Positions 8,466-16,170 of a stretch of DNA of 64,000 bases are shown in pieces. Source of the DNA: Caulobacter sp. NIBR1757 (GTDB lineage Bacteria; Pseudomonadota; Alphaproteobacteria; Caulobacterales; Caulobacteraceae); NCBI RefSeq assembly GCF_027912495.1, contig NZ_CP115463.1, forward strand, positions 2,193,501 to 2,257,500. The letters are read 5' to 3'. The notes beneath the pieces are model-generated. The model saw nothing but the letters and a program-made list of their open reading frames with translations, made no database searches and was not told the DNA's origin. The translations under genes and the position numbers were made by a program. Position 1 is the first letter of the stretch, and every line of letters starts with the position of its first letter.

Positions 8466-9083
8466 ATGTCCAAGCGCCATAGCGCCAAGTACAAAATCGA
8501 CCGCCGGATGGGCGAAAACATCTGGGGTCGTCCGAAGTCCCCGGTCAACAAGCGTTCCTACGGCCCCGGCCAGCACGGCCAGCGCCGCAAGTCCAAGGTC
8601 TCCGACTTCGGCCTGCAGCTGAAGGCCAAGCAGAAGCTGAAGGGCTACTACGGCAACCTGACCGAAAAGCAGTTCGCCAAGACCTACGAAGAGGCCGACC
8701 GCCGCAAGGGCAACACCTCGGAAAACCTCATCGCGCTGCTGGAAAGCCGCCTGGACGCGGTGGTCTACCGCGCCAAGTTCGTGCCGACCGTCTTCGCCGC
8801 CCGCCAGTTCGTCAACCACGGCCACGTGCAGGTGAACGGCAAGCGCGTGAACATCGCCAGCTACCGCGTGAAGCCGGGCGACGTCGTCACTGTGCGTGAA
8901 AAGTCGCGCAACATGGCGCTGGTGCTGGAAGCCCTCGGCTCGTCCGAGCGTGACTTCGCCGAATACATCACCGTGGACCTGCGGTCGTTCTCGGCCACCT
9001 TCGTCCGCGCCCCGGAACTGGCCGAAGTGCCGTACCCGGTGAAGATGGAGCCGAACCTGGTCGTCGAATTCTACTCCTCCTAA
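8466..9083 (+). CDS. rpsD: 30S ribosomal protein S4
   Basis: A 205-residue protein with the full S4 sequence pattern: [20 protein letters not shown] at the N-terminus, the [18 protein letters not shown] helix, and the S4 RNA-binding domain [20 protein letters not shown] followed by [19 protein letters not shown]4 nucleates 16S rRNA assembly in the small subunit. As is usual in alphaproteobacteria, it stands alone, away from the main ribosomal operons, and a strong hairpin terminator follows it at 9109-9137. Codon use is strongly biased, as expected for a ribosomal gene. Confidence 0.98.
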   Translation: MSKRHSAKYKIDRRMGENIWGRPKSPVNKRSYGPGQHGQRRKSKVSDFGLQLKAKQKLKGYYGNLTEKQFAKTYEEADRRKGNTSENLIALLESRLDAVVYRAKFVPTVFAARQFVNHGHVQVNGKRVNIASYRVKPGDVVTVREKSRNMALVLEALGSSERDFAEYITVDLRSFSATFVRAPELAEVPYPVKMEPNLVVEFYSS

Positions 9084-9108
9084 GGCGTAGGGTCAGACCA
9101 AGAGACAG

Positions 9109-9137
9109 GGGCCCCGGAGCGATCCGGGGCCCTTTTT
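9109..9137 (+). terminator. Rho-independent terminator of rpsD
   Basis: A perfect 10-bp GC stem (GGGCCCCGGA at 9109-9118 pairing with TCCGGGGCCC at 9123-9132) with a GCGA tetraloop, followed directly by TTTTT (9133-9137). It separates rpsD from the convergent serine hydrolase gene, whose stop codon begins at the next base. Confidence 0.9.
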
Positions 9138-10307
9138 CTATCTGGCGTTAGGCGTGAAGCCGTACTCCCAGTCATAGGGAACCCCGGTCTCGCCGAGCGC
9201 CGCCTTGACCAGATCGGGAAACGCCTTCTCGGCCCGCACGTCGTTGGACAGGATGACGACGCAGCGTTTGCGCTGCTCGACGCAGACCCAGGTATTGGCG
9301 GTCATGTCGTTATGGCCGCCCTTGAGGAAACCGCGGCCTTGCGGGCCATCGAACACCACCACGCCGAGGCCGGCGGCCAGATCCTTGCGGCGCTGGGCCG
9401 GCGGAAGTTCCGGCTGCAGGGTGAGGAACTGGCTGCGGGTGGTGATCGGCAGGCTGGCCTTGATCATCTCCGCCCGTGACGCCGGCGACAGGCCCTCGCC
9501 CTGCATGAGGGCCGAGGCAAACCGGGAGAAGTCGCTGATCGTCGTGTCCATCGACCCGGCCGCGCGCACGCGGCTGCGCTCGTCATGAACTTCCGCCTTG
9601 CCGTCCTCATGCCAACCGTCCGCGAGGTTGGCGGCGAAATCCGGCCGCCACATCATCGAGGTGTTCTTCATGCCGAAGCGGTCGAAGACCCGCCGCTGCA
9701 TCTCCTTGCCGAGATCAAGGCCGAGTCCTTTCTCCAGCACGAACTGAAGGAGGATCATGCCATCGCCGCTGTAGGCGTATCGGCTGCCGGGATCGAAATG
9801 GATGACCAGCTTCTCGCCGGGATTGTCCCAATAGAAGTTGCTGAAGCCGGCGCTGTGGGTCAGCAGCATGCGCGGGGTGATCAATCGCCAGCGCTCGTCG
9901 GTCAGGGTCTCGTAGGGCGCGTAGTCGTCGGCGAAGCCCTTGTAGTCGGGCAGGGGCCTGGCCAGGTATTTCGAGATCGGGGCGTCGAGGTCGATGACGC
10001 CCTCATCGACCAGCTGCAGAACGGTGTAGGCGAACACCGCCTTGGTCAGGGAGGCGCCATACATCACCGTGTCGGGCGTCAGCGGTTCGCCCTTCGCGTT
10101 TCGCTCGCCGAAAGTCTTAACATAGACAACGTCGGTGTTCTCGATGACGGCGACGGCCAGGCCCCTGGCGCCGGTGTCGGCCATGGCCTGCCGGGCGCGG
10201 GCCTCGAAAGCCGTGAAATCGTAGACCGGGTTGGGGGGTGGTGTCGCCGAGGCGGCCAGCGGCGTGAGGCCGAAAAGCAGGACGAGACTGAAGGTCAACG
10301 TGCGCAC
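9138..10307 (-). CDS. Secreted serine hydrolase, beta-lactamase/D-Ala-D-Ala carboxypeptidase fold
   Basis: A class C beta-lactamase-family protein of 389 residues with a signal peptide (MRTLTFSLVLLFGLTPLAAS). Visible active-site motifs are SxxK in GASLTKAVFAY near residue 88, Y-S-G in YAYSGDG near 190, and KGGHN near 330 in place of KTG. These suit an esterase or peptidase of this large family more than an antibiotic-hydrolysing enzyme. I start at the GTG at 10307 because GAGGA lies eight bases upstream and it gives a standard signal peptide. A GTG at 10322 is possible but has no good ribosome-binding site. Confidence 0.8.
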   Translation of the reverse strand: MRTLTFSLVLLFGLTPLAASATPPPNPVYDFTAFEARARQAMADTGARGLAVAVIENTDVVYVKTFGERNAKGEPLTPDTVMYGASLTKAVFAYTVLQLVDEGVIDLDAPISKYLARPLPDYKGFADDYAPYETLTDERWRLITPRMLLTHSAGFSNFYWDNPGEKLVIHFDPGSRYAYSGDGMILLQFVLEKGLGLDLGKEMQRRVFDRFGMKNTSMMWRPDFAANLADGWHEDGKAEVHDERSRVRAAGSMDTTISDFSRFASALMQGEGLSPASRAEMIKASLPITTRSQFLTLQPELPPAQRRKDLAAGLGVVVFDGPQGRGFLKGGHNDMTANTWVCVEQRKRCVVILSNDVRAEKAFPDLVKAALGETGVPYDWEYGFTPNAR

Positions 10308-10378
10308 GGGGTGAGTCCTCACCGTTCGGGATCGTGCTGAGGCTAGACAAGAACCGCGCAGCTGTCTTTGGTGACGGC

Positions 10379-10732
10379 ATGACCCGCCGCCACGCCCTGC
10401 TCGCCGCCCTGTTCCTGGTTTCGGCCTGCGCCACCCGGGCTGTCTATTCCTCGCCGGACGCCGGGATGGTCGAATTGGAGCCGCTGCTGGGCGCCGAGGT
10501 GCGGGCCGACGCCCTGGTCATCCGCGTGACCTCGACCGGCTGCACCGCCAAGGACGACATCGTCTGGTTCGTCGAGCGGGCGGGCAATCGGGTCGCGGTC
10601 GCCTTCGGCCGCAAGAAGATCGACGCCTGCAAGGCCGCGCCACAGCCGATGGAGATCGCCTTCAGCTACGCCGAACTGGGCCTCAAGCCGGGCCAGTCGG
10701 TGGCCATCGTCAATCCGCTGGCGGCGCGCTGA
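10379..10732 (+). CDS. Small lipoprotein, unknown function
   Basis: A 117-residue predicted lipoprotein: MTRRHALLAALFLVSACATR contains a lipobox VSAC with Cys17. The mature part has two further cysteines (STGCTAKDD and KIDACKAAP) and a predicted beta-rich fold. I recognise no family. The start at 10379 was chosen because the signal sequence begins there. The 3' end overlaps the convergent thioesterase gene by 23 bp. Confidence 0.6.
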   Translation: MTRRHALLAALFLVSACATRAVYSSPDAGMVELEPLLGAEVRADALVIRVTSTGCTAKDDIVWFVERAGNRVAVAFGRKKIDACKAAPQPMEIAFSYAELGLKPGQSVAIVNPLAAR

Positions 10733-11141
10733 ACATCGTTTCCATCCACTCCGGCACGCGGACGGGGCGACGGGTGACCGCGTCGATCAGGCACCATTCG
10801 GAACGGCCCTGGGAGCACATCTCGCCGTCGGGGCCGTCGATCCGGTAGAAGCGGTCCATGCGCGGCCCGCGCCGATCACCGATCCAGGTCACCGCGTTGG
10901 CGGTCTCGCCCAGCTTCAGCTCGCGGCGGTAGTCGAGTTCGTGGCGCAGGGCGATCCAGGCCCATTTCGACTGTTCCCCGGCCGGCAGGCGGGCGCGCCA
11001 GTGGCCGGTGGCCAGATCCTGCATCCAGCCGAGATAGACGACGTTGTTGACGTGGCCGTTCTCGTCGATGTCCGCCGCGGTCGGCGTGAAATCGAGCCTG
11101 AAGGTCTGGCGGCCTTCAGGTGGGTTAAGGCTCCGGCTCAC
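10710..11141 (-). CDS. Acyl-CoA thioesterase, hotdog fold (4HBT/YbgC-FcbC type)
   Basis: A 143-residue single hotdog-domain protein. The segment DIDENGHVNNVVYLGWMQDL near residue 23 is the 4-hydroxybenzoyl-CoA thioesterase-type active site (D...GHVNN..Y). Family members hydrolyse acyl-CoA thioesters in the cytosol; the substrate here is unknown. The start is a GTG (complement of 11139-11141) lying 4 bp after the grxD stop codon, so the two genes are almost certainly co-transcribed. Length is normal for the family. Confidence 0.85.
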   Translation of the reverse strand: MSRSLNPPEGRQTFRLDFTPTAADIDENGHVNNVVYLGWMQDLATGHWRARLPAGEQSKWAWIALRHELDYRRELKLGETANAVTWIGDRRGPRMDRFYRIDGPDGEMCSQGRSEWCLIDAVTRRPVRVPEWMETMFSAPPAD

Positions 11142-11145
11142 GCCC

Positions 11146-11511
11146 TTAGCTGTTTTGGGGAAGAACGCCCTGGCCCTGCAGGAAGGTCTTCAGTTCACCC
11201 GCCTGGTACATCTCGCGGATGATGTCGCAGCCGCCGACGAACTCGCCCTTCACATAGAGCTGGGGGATGGTCGGCCAGTCGCTGTAGGTCTTGATGCCCT
11301 GGCGCAGCTCTTCGGACTGCAGCACATCGACGCCGACAAAATCGACTTCCAGATGGTCGAGGATCTGCACGACCTGGGCCGAGAAGCCACAGCGCGGCTG
11401 GTCCGGCTCGCCCTTCATGAACACCACGACGGGGTTTTCAGCCACGGCGCCGGCGATGAAGGCCTGGACGCGATCGGCCACTGCGTCAGTGGTGGGGGCA
11501 GCGTCGGACAT
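11146..11511 (-). CDS. grxD: Monothiol glutaredoxin, CGFS type
   Basis: A 121-residue monothiol glutaredoxin. VVVFMKGEPDQPRCGFSAQV holds the CGFS active site, followed by the WPTIPQLYVKGEFVGGCDII glutathione-binding signature. Such proteins bind and deliver [2Fe-2S] clusters, commonly in complex with BolA; a bolA gene lies about 0.9 kb upstream on the same strand. The N-terminal 12 residues are a short acidic extension. It probably forms an operon with the AKR-like gene, bolA and the downstream thioesterase. Confidence 0.95.
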   Translation of the reverse strand: MSDAAPTTDAVADRVQAFIAGAVAENPVVVFMKGEPDQPRCGFSAQVVQILDHLEVDFVGVDVLQSEELRQGIKTYSDWPTIPQLYVKGEFVGGCDIIREMYQAGELKTFLQGQGVLPQNS

Positions 11512-11595
11512 GGGTCAAATCCTCAAGGAAAACTTGCCCTTCAGCTAGGCGCCGCAGGGCTTCGGGTCAAGAACCCCCGGCATCAAGCAGTTCAA

Positions 11596-12429
11596 TCAGC
11601 GCTTCGGTTCGCCGGAGAAGCGGGCCATCTCGATCTGCGCCGCCACGCCGGTCGGCAGGTCACGCTCGGGGACGGCGGCCAGCCGGGTAATGCGCTCGGG
11701 CGTATCGGCCTGGACCTGGACGCTGGTCACCGCCGGTTCGAAAAGGGCGAAAGCCAGGCAGATTTCCTCGCCGGTCCAGCCATGGGTCGATTCCAGGAAG
11801 GCGTAGGGGCTGCGGGCGCTGATCTTGGGCTTCTTCCTGAACCAGCCCTTGGGAATCAGGCCGGGCTTGTCGGCGCCGGTCAGTTCGGCCGGGCAGACCT
11901 CGCGGGCGATGACTGCGATGTTCTTTTCCGAGGCCACCTTCAGGCGATGCCGCTCCTTCCAGCCGGAGGTCAGGCTGTAGGGCGTGATCAGGCAGTCGAC
12001 GCCGGGCCTGTCCAGCGCCAGGTCCATGGTTTCGTCCGAGCCCCAGACACCGACGTACCGAGCCTGCCGCCCGGGCTTCAGGGCGCGGGCGAACTCGATC
12101 TGACCCAGATCCTCGACGACGATGAGGTCGATGTAGTCGGTTCCCAACCGGCGCAGGATCATGCCGGTGGTGTGGTCGAGGTTGCCGATCGACGGGGCCT
12201 GCCAGGCCAGGAACAGCAGCCGGCGCTCGATGTTGGCGATCGCCTGCCCCAGACCATCCAGCAACGGGTCGCTGTGGCCGGCCAGTTCGAAGGCGTTGAT
12301 GCCGACGCTCATCGCCGCCTCGATCAACTCGCGCCAGTCCCGCGCCGACTTGCGGATCGAATCATCGAGCAGCAGCGAGACCGTCGAAACGGCCATTCCG
12401 GAGGTGGCGCCGAAGGGGCGGTAGCGCAT
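11596..12429 (-). CDS. Aldo/keto-reductase-like protein lacking the catalytic tetrad
   Basis: A 277-residue TIM-barrel protein with AKR architecture (GATSGMAVSTVSLLLDD, LRRLGTDYIDLIVVED, then ARYVGVWGSDE). The catalytic residues appear absent: the usual FDTA..YG is FELAGHS, the TK after strand 3 is LLFLAWQ, and the H of DL..LH is E in IDLIVVED. It is therefore probably a pseudoenzyme or has a changed function. It lies 8 bp after bolA and 84 bp before grxD, all on the minus strand. This links it, by context only, to the BolA-glutaredoxin iron-sulfur system. Confidence 0.7.
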   Translation of the reverse strand: MRYRPFGATSGMAVSTVSLLLDDSIRKSARDWRELIEAAMSVGINAFELAGHSDPLLDGLGQAIANIERRLLFLAWQAPSIGNLDHTTGMILRRLGTDYIDLIVVEDLGQIEFARALKPGRQARYVGVWGSDETMDLALDRPGVDCLITPYSLTSGWKERHRLKVASEKNIAVIAREVCPAELTGADKPGLIPKGWFRKKPKISARSPYAFLESTHGWTGEEICLAFALFEPAVTSVQVQADTPERITRLAAVPERDLPTGVAAQIEMARFSGEPKR

Positions 12430-12437
12430 GTCTGGCC

Positions 12438-12668
12438 TTAAGGGGCTGCGGTTTCGAGGGCGAGGGCGTGCAGCACGGTGCCGAGCACATCCGCCAGGGC
12501 CTTGTTGACCAGCTGGTGCTGTCGCACCCGGGGCAGGCCGGCGAAGGCGGGGGAGACGATGCGGGCCTTGTAGTGGTCGCCATCGCCCGCCAGGTCGGTG
12601 ATGGTGATTTCCGAGTCCGGGAAGGCCTCGGTTAGGCGGCGTTCCAGTTCTTCGACGGGCATGGGCAC
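12438..12668 (-). CDS. bolA: BolA family protein
   Basis: A 76-residue BolA-fold protein. Visible family features are ERRLTEAFPDSEITITDLAG, then HYKARIVSPAFAGLPRVRQH and LVNKALADVLGTVLHALALE, with the conserved histidine in RVRQHQLV. BolA proteins partner CGFS glutaredoxins as [2Fe-2S] heterodimers; grxD is nearby. I start at a GTG (12668) because GAGGAG stands eight bases upstream. An ATG two codons later (12662) is the alternative and changes little. It ends 8 bp before the AKR-like gene. Confidence 0.92.
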   Translation of the reverse strand: MPMPVEELERRLTEAFPDSEITITDLAGDGDHYKARIVSPAFAGLPRVRQHQLVNKALADVLGTVLHALALETAAP

Positions 12669-12738
12669 GGACGACTCTCCTCGTAGGCAGCCGAGCAATG
12701 GGGGATAATGCTTAATAGGCTTCGAAGGGGGATTCAGC

Positions 12739-13407
12739 ATGCGGCATCGGATTGTGAGCTGGGCGTTCAAGGGACTGGCCGCCGCGGGGCTCGCCGCATC
12801 GCTGTCGGCCTGCAATATGGTGGTCACCAGCGAGCCGACCTTTCTGGCCGAGGACCAGGGGATGCCGACCCTTCGCGAGGGCCTTTGGGTCAATAAGGAG
12901 AAGGGCTGCAAGTTCGACATCAAGGCGCCGGCGACCAAATGGCCTGAGTGCGCCCACTGGATCGTCGTCAAGGGCTCGGCCATGACCGGGGTCAGCGACA
13001 AGGGAGAAGCCTTCAACCTGCCCTTCATCCTGGCGGCCGGCGATCCCCGCGTTCTGCAGATCCAGCTGGAGGACGAGAAGAAGGGCGAGGACGGCAAGGC
13101 GGCCACCCTCTACCTCTACATGGGCCTCAAGGCCCTGAAGACCGACAAGGAGGGCCGCATCACCGCCTACAGCGGCTGGATGGTGCAGTGCGGACCGCCG
13201 CCGCCGAAGGACGCGAAGAAGCCGGACGGAAATCCACGCTACGGCACGCTGGAGCCCTCGCCAGGCATGATCATGGACGACGAACTGTCGGGCTGCGCGC
13301 CCGAGAGCAAGGTGGCGCTGATCAAGGCGGCCGGCCTTTCGGAGGATTTTGAGGACGGCGGGACCGGCGGCGAAGACAGTCGCTGGGTGCGTGACGGGGA
13401 CCAATAA
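12739..13407 (+). CDS. Lipoprotein, first of three tandem paralogues (unknown family)
   Basis: A 222-residue predicted lipoprotein (signal MRHRIVSWAFKGLAAAGLAA, then SLSAC, Cys25). Features shared with the next two genes are: a start of TSEPTFLAEDQGMPTLREGL, a WPECAHWIVV segment, the CGPPPPKD motif, and a YGTLEPSPGMIM stretch followed by GCAPESKVALIKAAG; it ends RWVRDGD. Conserved cysteines in the mature part suggest disulfides outside the cytoplasm. I know no function. The trio likely arose by duplication and is probably co-transcribed. Confidence 0.65.
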   Translation: MRHRIVSWAFKGLAAAGLAASLSACNMVVTSEPTFLAEDQGMPTLREGLWVNKEKGCKFDIKAPATKWPECAHWIVVKGSAMTGVSDKGEAFNLPFILAAGDPRVLQIQLEDEKKGEDGKAATLYLYMGLKALKTDKEGRITAYSGWMVQCGPPPPKDAKKPDGNPRYGTLEPSPGMIMDDELSGCAPESKVALIKAAGLSEDFEDGGTGGEDSRWVRDGDQ

Positions 13408-13466
13408 GCCAGCTGGACAATCACGCGACTCTCACGCACTGTTCACGGGGACGTGAGGAGAGCGTG

Positions 13467-14156
13467 ATGCGGACGTTATCGATTGCTTTGTTGCTTGCCG
13501 CTGTTGGCCTGACCGCCTGCAACGACGATGTGCTGACCACCAGGACCCCGGTGCTGTTTGCCGCCGACCGCGATGCGCTACCGCCTGCGCGGGATGGCGT
13601 CTGGGTCGGGGACGGCTGTTCGGCCGATGTTTCACTCGATCTTCCCGCCTGGGATTGCGACGAGGCCTTCATCGTTCGCCGCGGCCGCGCCGCCCATCCG
13701 GACGAGGCCGTCGAGAATGATCCGGGCCTAATGGAGGCCATGCGGGTCGGCGTCGCACCCGATTTCCAGGTCGCCCAGACCGGACCCAGCGATCCCGGCG
13801 CCGATGGCTTCTACAGCTATCACGGCGTCGACGGCGTTCGGCTCGACGAGAGCGGCCGGATGATCGCCCTGCGCCGCTGGCGGCTGAAGTGCGGCCCGCC
13901 GCCGCCGGAAGGATCGAAGACCGAGGGCGGCAAGCCGCGCTACCAGACCCTCGAACCCTATCCGGGCGTCGTGGTCGAGGAGGGCGGATGCGCCGCCAAG
14001 GGGCGCGCCGGCCTGATCGCCGCCGCCAGCGCCAGCCGCGCCGATCCCAAGGGCAATCACCACGGCGCTGGCGGCTTCCGCTGGGTGCGGGAAGAACGGC
14101 CCGGCGACTGGGTCGAGGCGCAGCCGGTGGAGTCCAATACCGGTTCGAAAGGTTAG
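13467..14156 (+). CDS. Lipoprotein, second of three tandem paralogues
   Basis: A 229-residue predicted lipoprotein (MRTLSIALLLAAVGLTAC, lipobox LTAC). It shares the family motifs: TTRTPVLFAADRDALPPARD then GVWVGDGC, LKCGPPPPEGSKT, YQTLEPYPGVVVEEGGC, KGRAGLIAAASAS and FRWVREERP. It differs from the first copy by a C-terminal extension. The ATG at 13467 has GAGGAG six bases upstream; a GTG one codon earlier is less likely. It ends 6 bp before the third paralogue. Function unknown. Confidence 0.65.
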   Translation: MRTLSIALLLAAVGLTACNDDVLTTRTPVLFAADRDALPPARDGVWVGDGCSADVSLDLPAWDCDEAFIVRRGRAAHPDEAVENDPGLMEAMRVGVAPDFQVAQTGPSDPGADGFYSYHGVDGVRLDESGRMIALRRWRLKCGPPPPEGSKTEGGKPRYQTLEPYPGVVVEEGGCAAKGRAGLIAAASASRADPKGNHHGAGGFRWVREERPGDWVEAQPVESNTGSKG

Positions 14157-14162
14157 TCGGTC

Positions 14163-14873
14163 ATGCGTGCGAGTCATCTCCTGCTGCTTGTGTTTGGCGT
14201 GCTTGCACTCGGCGGGTGCGAAAACTTGGTGCAGACGGAGCAGCCGATCCTGACGTCTGCGGACGCGGCGCCCGAGTGGACCGTCAGGCCAGGCATCTGG
14301 ACGCAAGGCGTGGCGCGGGATGCTGCCTGCCCCTTCGAGATCGCCAGATCCGTGCGGAACTGGCCCGAATGCGCCGACTTCATTTTCGTTGAGAAGCCGG
14401 CGCTTTCCAAAGCCTTTGCCGCCGAGGGGAACGACCAGGAATGGTTACTGGCTGAGGCCGATCCCGGTCTCTACGCCCTGCAGACCACGTCCAGCGAAAC
14501 GGAGTCCAACATAGGTCTCTTCTTCGTCACCCGGGAAAAGCAGGACGCCACAGGGGCGGCCACCCGCGTCGGATTTGGCATGTTGTTCTGTGGCCCTGAG
14601 GCCCCTGAGGGAACGACGTGGCCGAACAGGGAGGGGCGGGTTCTGACTCTGGAGCCCTTCGAGGGCGCCATCCTTGATGGAAAGAATTGTCGGCCCGACG
14701 GCAAGGCGGGCCTGTTCGCCCTGGTGCGCGCGAACCGCGACGCCGGGGCGATGAGCACGCTTGTCTGGCGGCGCGACGTCCGCCGGGATGAGATCGGCCT
14801 CCTGCGTCGGCGCGCCGCCAAGGCCGCCGAAGCGGCCCGGCGAAGGGCTGCTCAATCCACCATCGCCGAGTAG
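14163..14873 (+). CDS. Lipoprotein, third of three tandem paralogues
   Basis: A 236-residue predicted lipoprotein (MRASHLLLLVFGVLALGGC, lipobox LGGC). It keeps the family pattern: QTEQPILTSADAAPEW, PGIWTQG, NWPECADFIFVEKPA, LFCGPEAPEGT, VLTLEPFEGAILDGKNC and DGKAGLFALVRAN. A basic, arginine/alanine-rich C-terminal helix (about 205-236, RRDEIGLLRRRAAKAAEAAR) is unique to this copy. The 3' end overlaps the convergent serine hydrolase gene by 22 bp. It is the most diverged of the three. Function unknown. Confidence 0.65.
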   Translation: MRASHLLLLVFGVLALGGCENLVQTEQPILTSADAAPEWTVRPGIWTQGVARDAACPFEIARSVRNWPECADFIFVEKPALSKAFAAEGNDQEWLLAEADPGLYALQTTSSETESNIGLFFVTREKQDATGAATRVGFGMLFCGPEAPEGTTWPNREGRVLTLEPFEGAILDGKNCRPDGKAGLFALVRANRDAGAMSTLVWRRDVRRDEIGLLRRRAAKAAEAARRRAAQSTIAE

Positions 14874-16084
14874 ATGATGTTCTTCAGCTGACCGCGGAAG
14901 TTGAAGGTCCCCGACGGCATCAGCTGGGTCATGAAGACAACGCTGAGCTCCTCGTGCGGATCGACCCAGAAGATGGTCGAGGCCGCGCCGCCCCAATAGA
15001 AGTCGCCCTCGCCGAGCGTGCCGGTGCTGACCACGTCCATGGTGCTGGCGAAGCCCAGGCCGAAGCCGACGCCGCTGTTGGCGGTTTCGGAGAAGCTGCC
15101 GAGGGCGATCTCGGTCAGGTCCTGGTCGCCGGGCAGGTGGTTGCGGGTCATCAGGTCCAGGGTGCGGGGGCCGATGATCCGCACCCCGTCCAGCTCGCCG
15201 CCCCGGCGCAGCATCTCGGCAAAGCGCATGTAGTCGGCGCAGGTGCCGGTCAGGCCGCCGCCGCCGGACAGGAAGCCGGCCGGCTTGAGGTAGGCGCTGG
15301 TCCCGGCGTCGTCCATCAGGCCGAGGGTCTTGTCGGCATTGCGCTGGTAGTTGGAGGCGAAGCGGTGGGCCTTCTCCGGCGCGACGTGGAAGGCGGTGTC
15401 GACCATGCCCAGCGGATCGAAGATGACGTCCTGCAGGTACTTGTCGAAGGGCACGCCGCTGATGCGTTCGACCAGGGCGCCGCAGACGTCGGTGGCGAGG
15501 CTGTACATCCACTTGGTGCCCGGCTGGAACAGAAGCGGGACCTGGGAAAGCTTGGTCATGAATTCGGAGAGGCTGTCGGTGGAGCCGAGGCTGCGCACCT
15601 TCAAGGCCCGATAGACCTTGTCGACCGGATGCTGGATGCCGACGCCGGGCAGGCCGCCGCCGTAGGTCAGGCCGCTCATGTGGGTCAGGACGTCGCGGAT
15701 GCTGACCGGGCGGTCGAGCGGCGCGGTGACCATGTCGTCGCCTTCGCCGCTGACCCAGACGCGCTGGTTCTTCCACTCGGGGAAGAAGCGCTGCACCGGA
15801 TCCTCGAGCTGGAACATGCCGCGCTCGAACAGGGTCATCAGGGCGACCGAGGTGATCGGCTTGGTCATCGAATAGATGCGGAAGATAGTGTCTTCCTGCA
15901 TGGGTTTGTTGCGCTCGAGGTCCATGCTGCCGAACACGGCGTTGTAGGCGGGATGGCCGTGACGGGTGACGGCGATCTGGCAGCCGGCGATGCGGCCCTT
16001 GTCGATATACTGCTTCTGGAGATGCTCGCCGATGCGCTCCAGGCGGTCGGCGTCGAGGCCGGTCCAGTTCGATTGCGCGTCCAT
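14852..16084 (-). CDS. Serine hydrolase of the beta-lactamase/esterase family
   Basis: A 410-residue cytosolic protein (no signal peptide) of the beta-lactamase-related esterase group. Active-site motifs are SxxK in RIYSMTKPITS near residue 72, a tyrosine motif MYSLATDVC near 170, and WGGAAST near 365. The region SIRDVLTHMSGLTYGGG is the family HTSG-type motif. Such enzymes hydrolyse short esters or lactones; EstB-like enzymes are examples, but the substrate here is unknown. The start at 16084 was chosen because GGGAGA precedes it and the protein then begins MDAQSNWTGLDADR; upstream frame is poor coding. Confidence 0.8.
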   Translation of the reverse strand: MDAQSNWTGLDADRLERIGEHLQKQYIDKGRIAGCQIAVTRHGHPAYNAVFGSMDLERNKPMQEDTIFRIYSMTKPITSVALMTLFERGMFQLEDPVQRFFPEWKNQRVWVSGEGDDMVTAPLDRPVSIRDVLTHMSGLTYGGGLPGVGIQHPVDKVYRALKVRSLGSTDSLSEFMTKLSQVPLLFQPGTKWMYSLATDVCGALVERISGVPFDKYLQDVIFDPLGMVDTAFHVAPEKAHRFASNYQRNADKTLGLMDDAGTSAYLKPAGFLSGGGGLTGTCADYMRFAEMLRRGGELDGVRIIGPRTLDLMTRNHLPGDQDLTEIALGSFSETANSGVGFGLGFASTMDVVSTGTLGEGDFYWGGAASTIFWVDPHEELSVVFMTQLMPSGTFNFRGQLKNIIYSAMVD

Positions 16085-16170
16085 CCTGAAGTCTCCCGCA
16101 TGTTCTGGTTTGTTGCCGGCATCATGGCCGAACAGCTGTTTGAACGCCAGTTTGAAACTTGGGTACGGCC

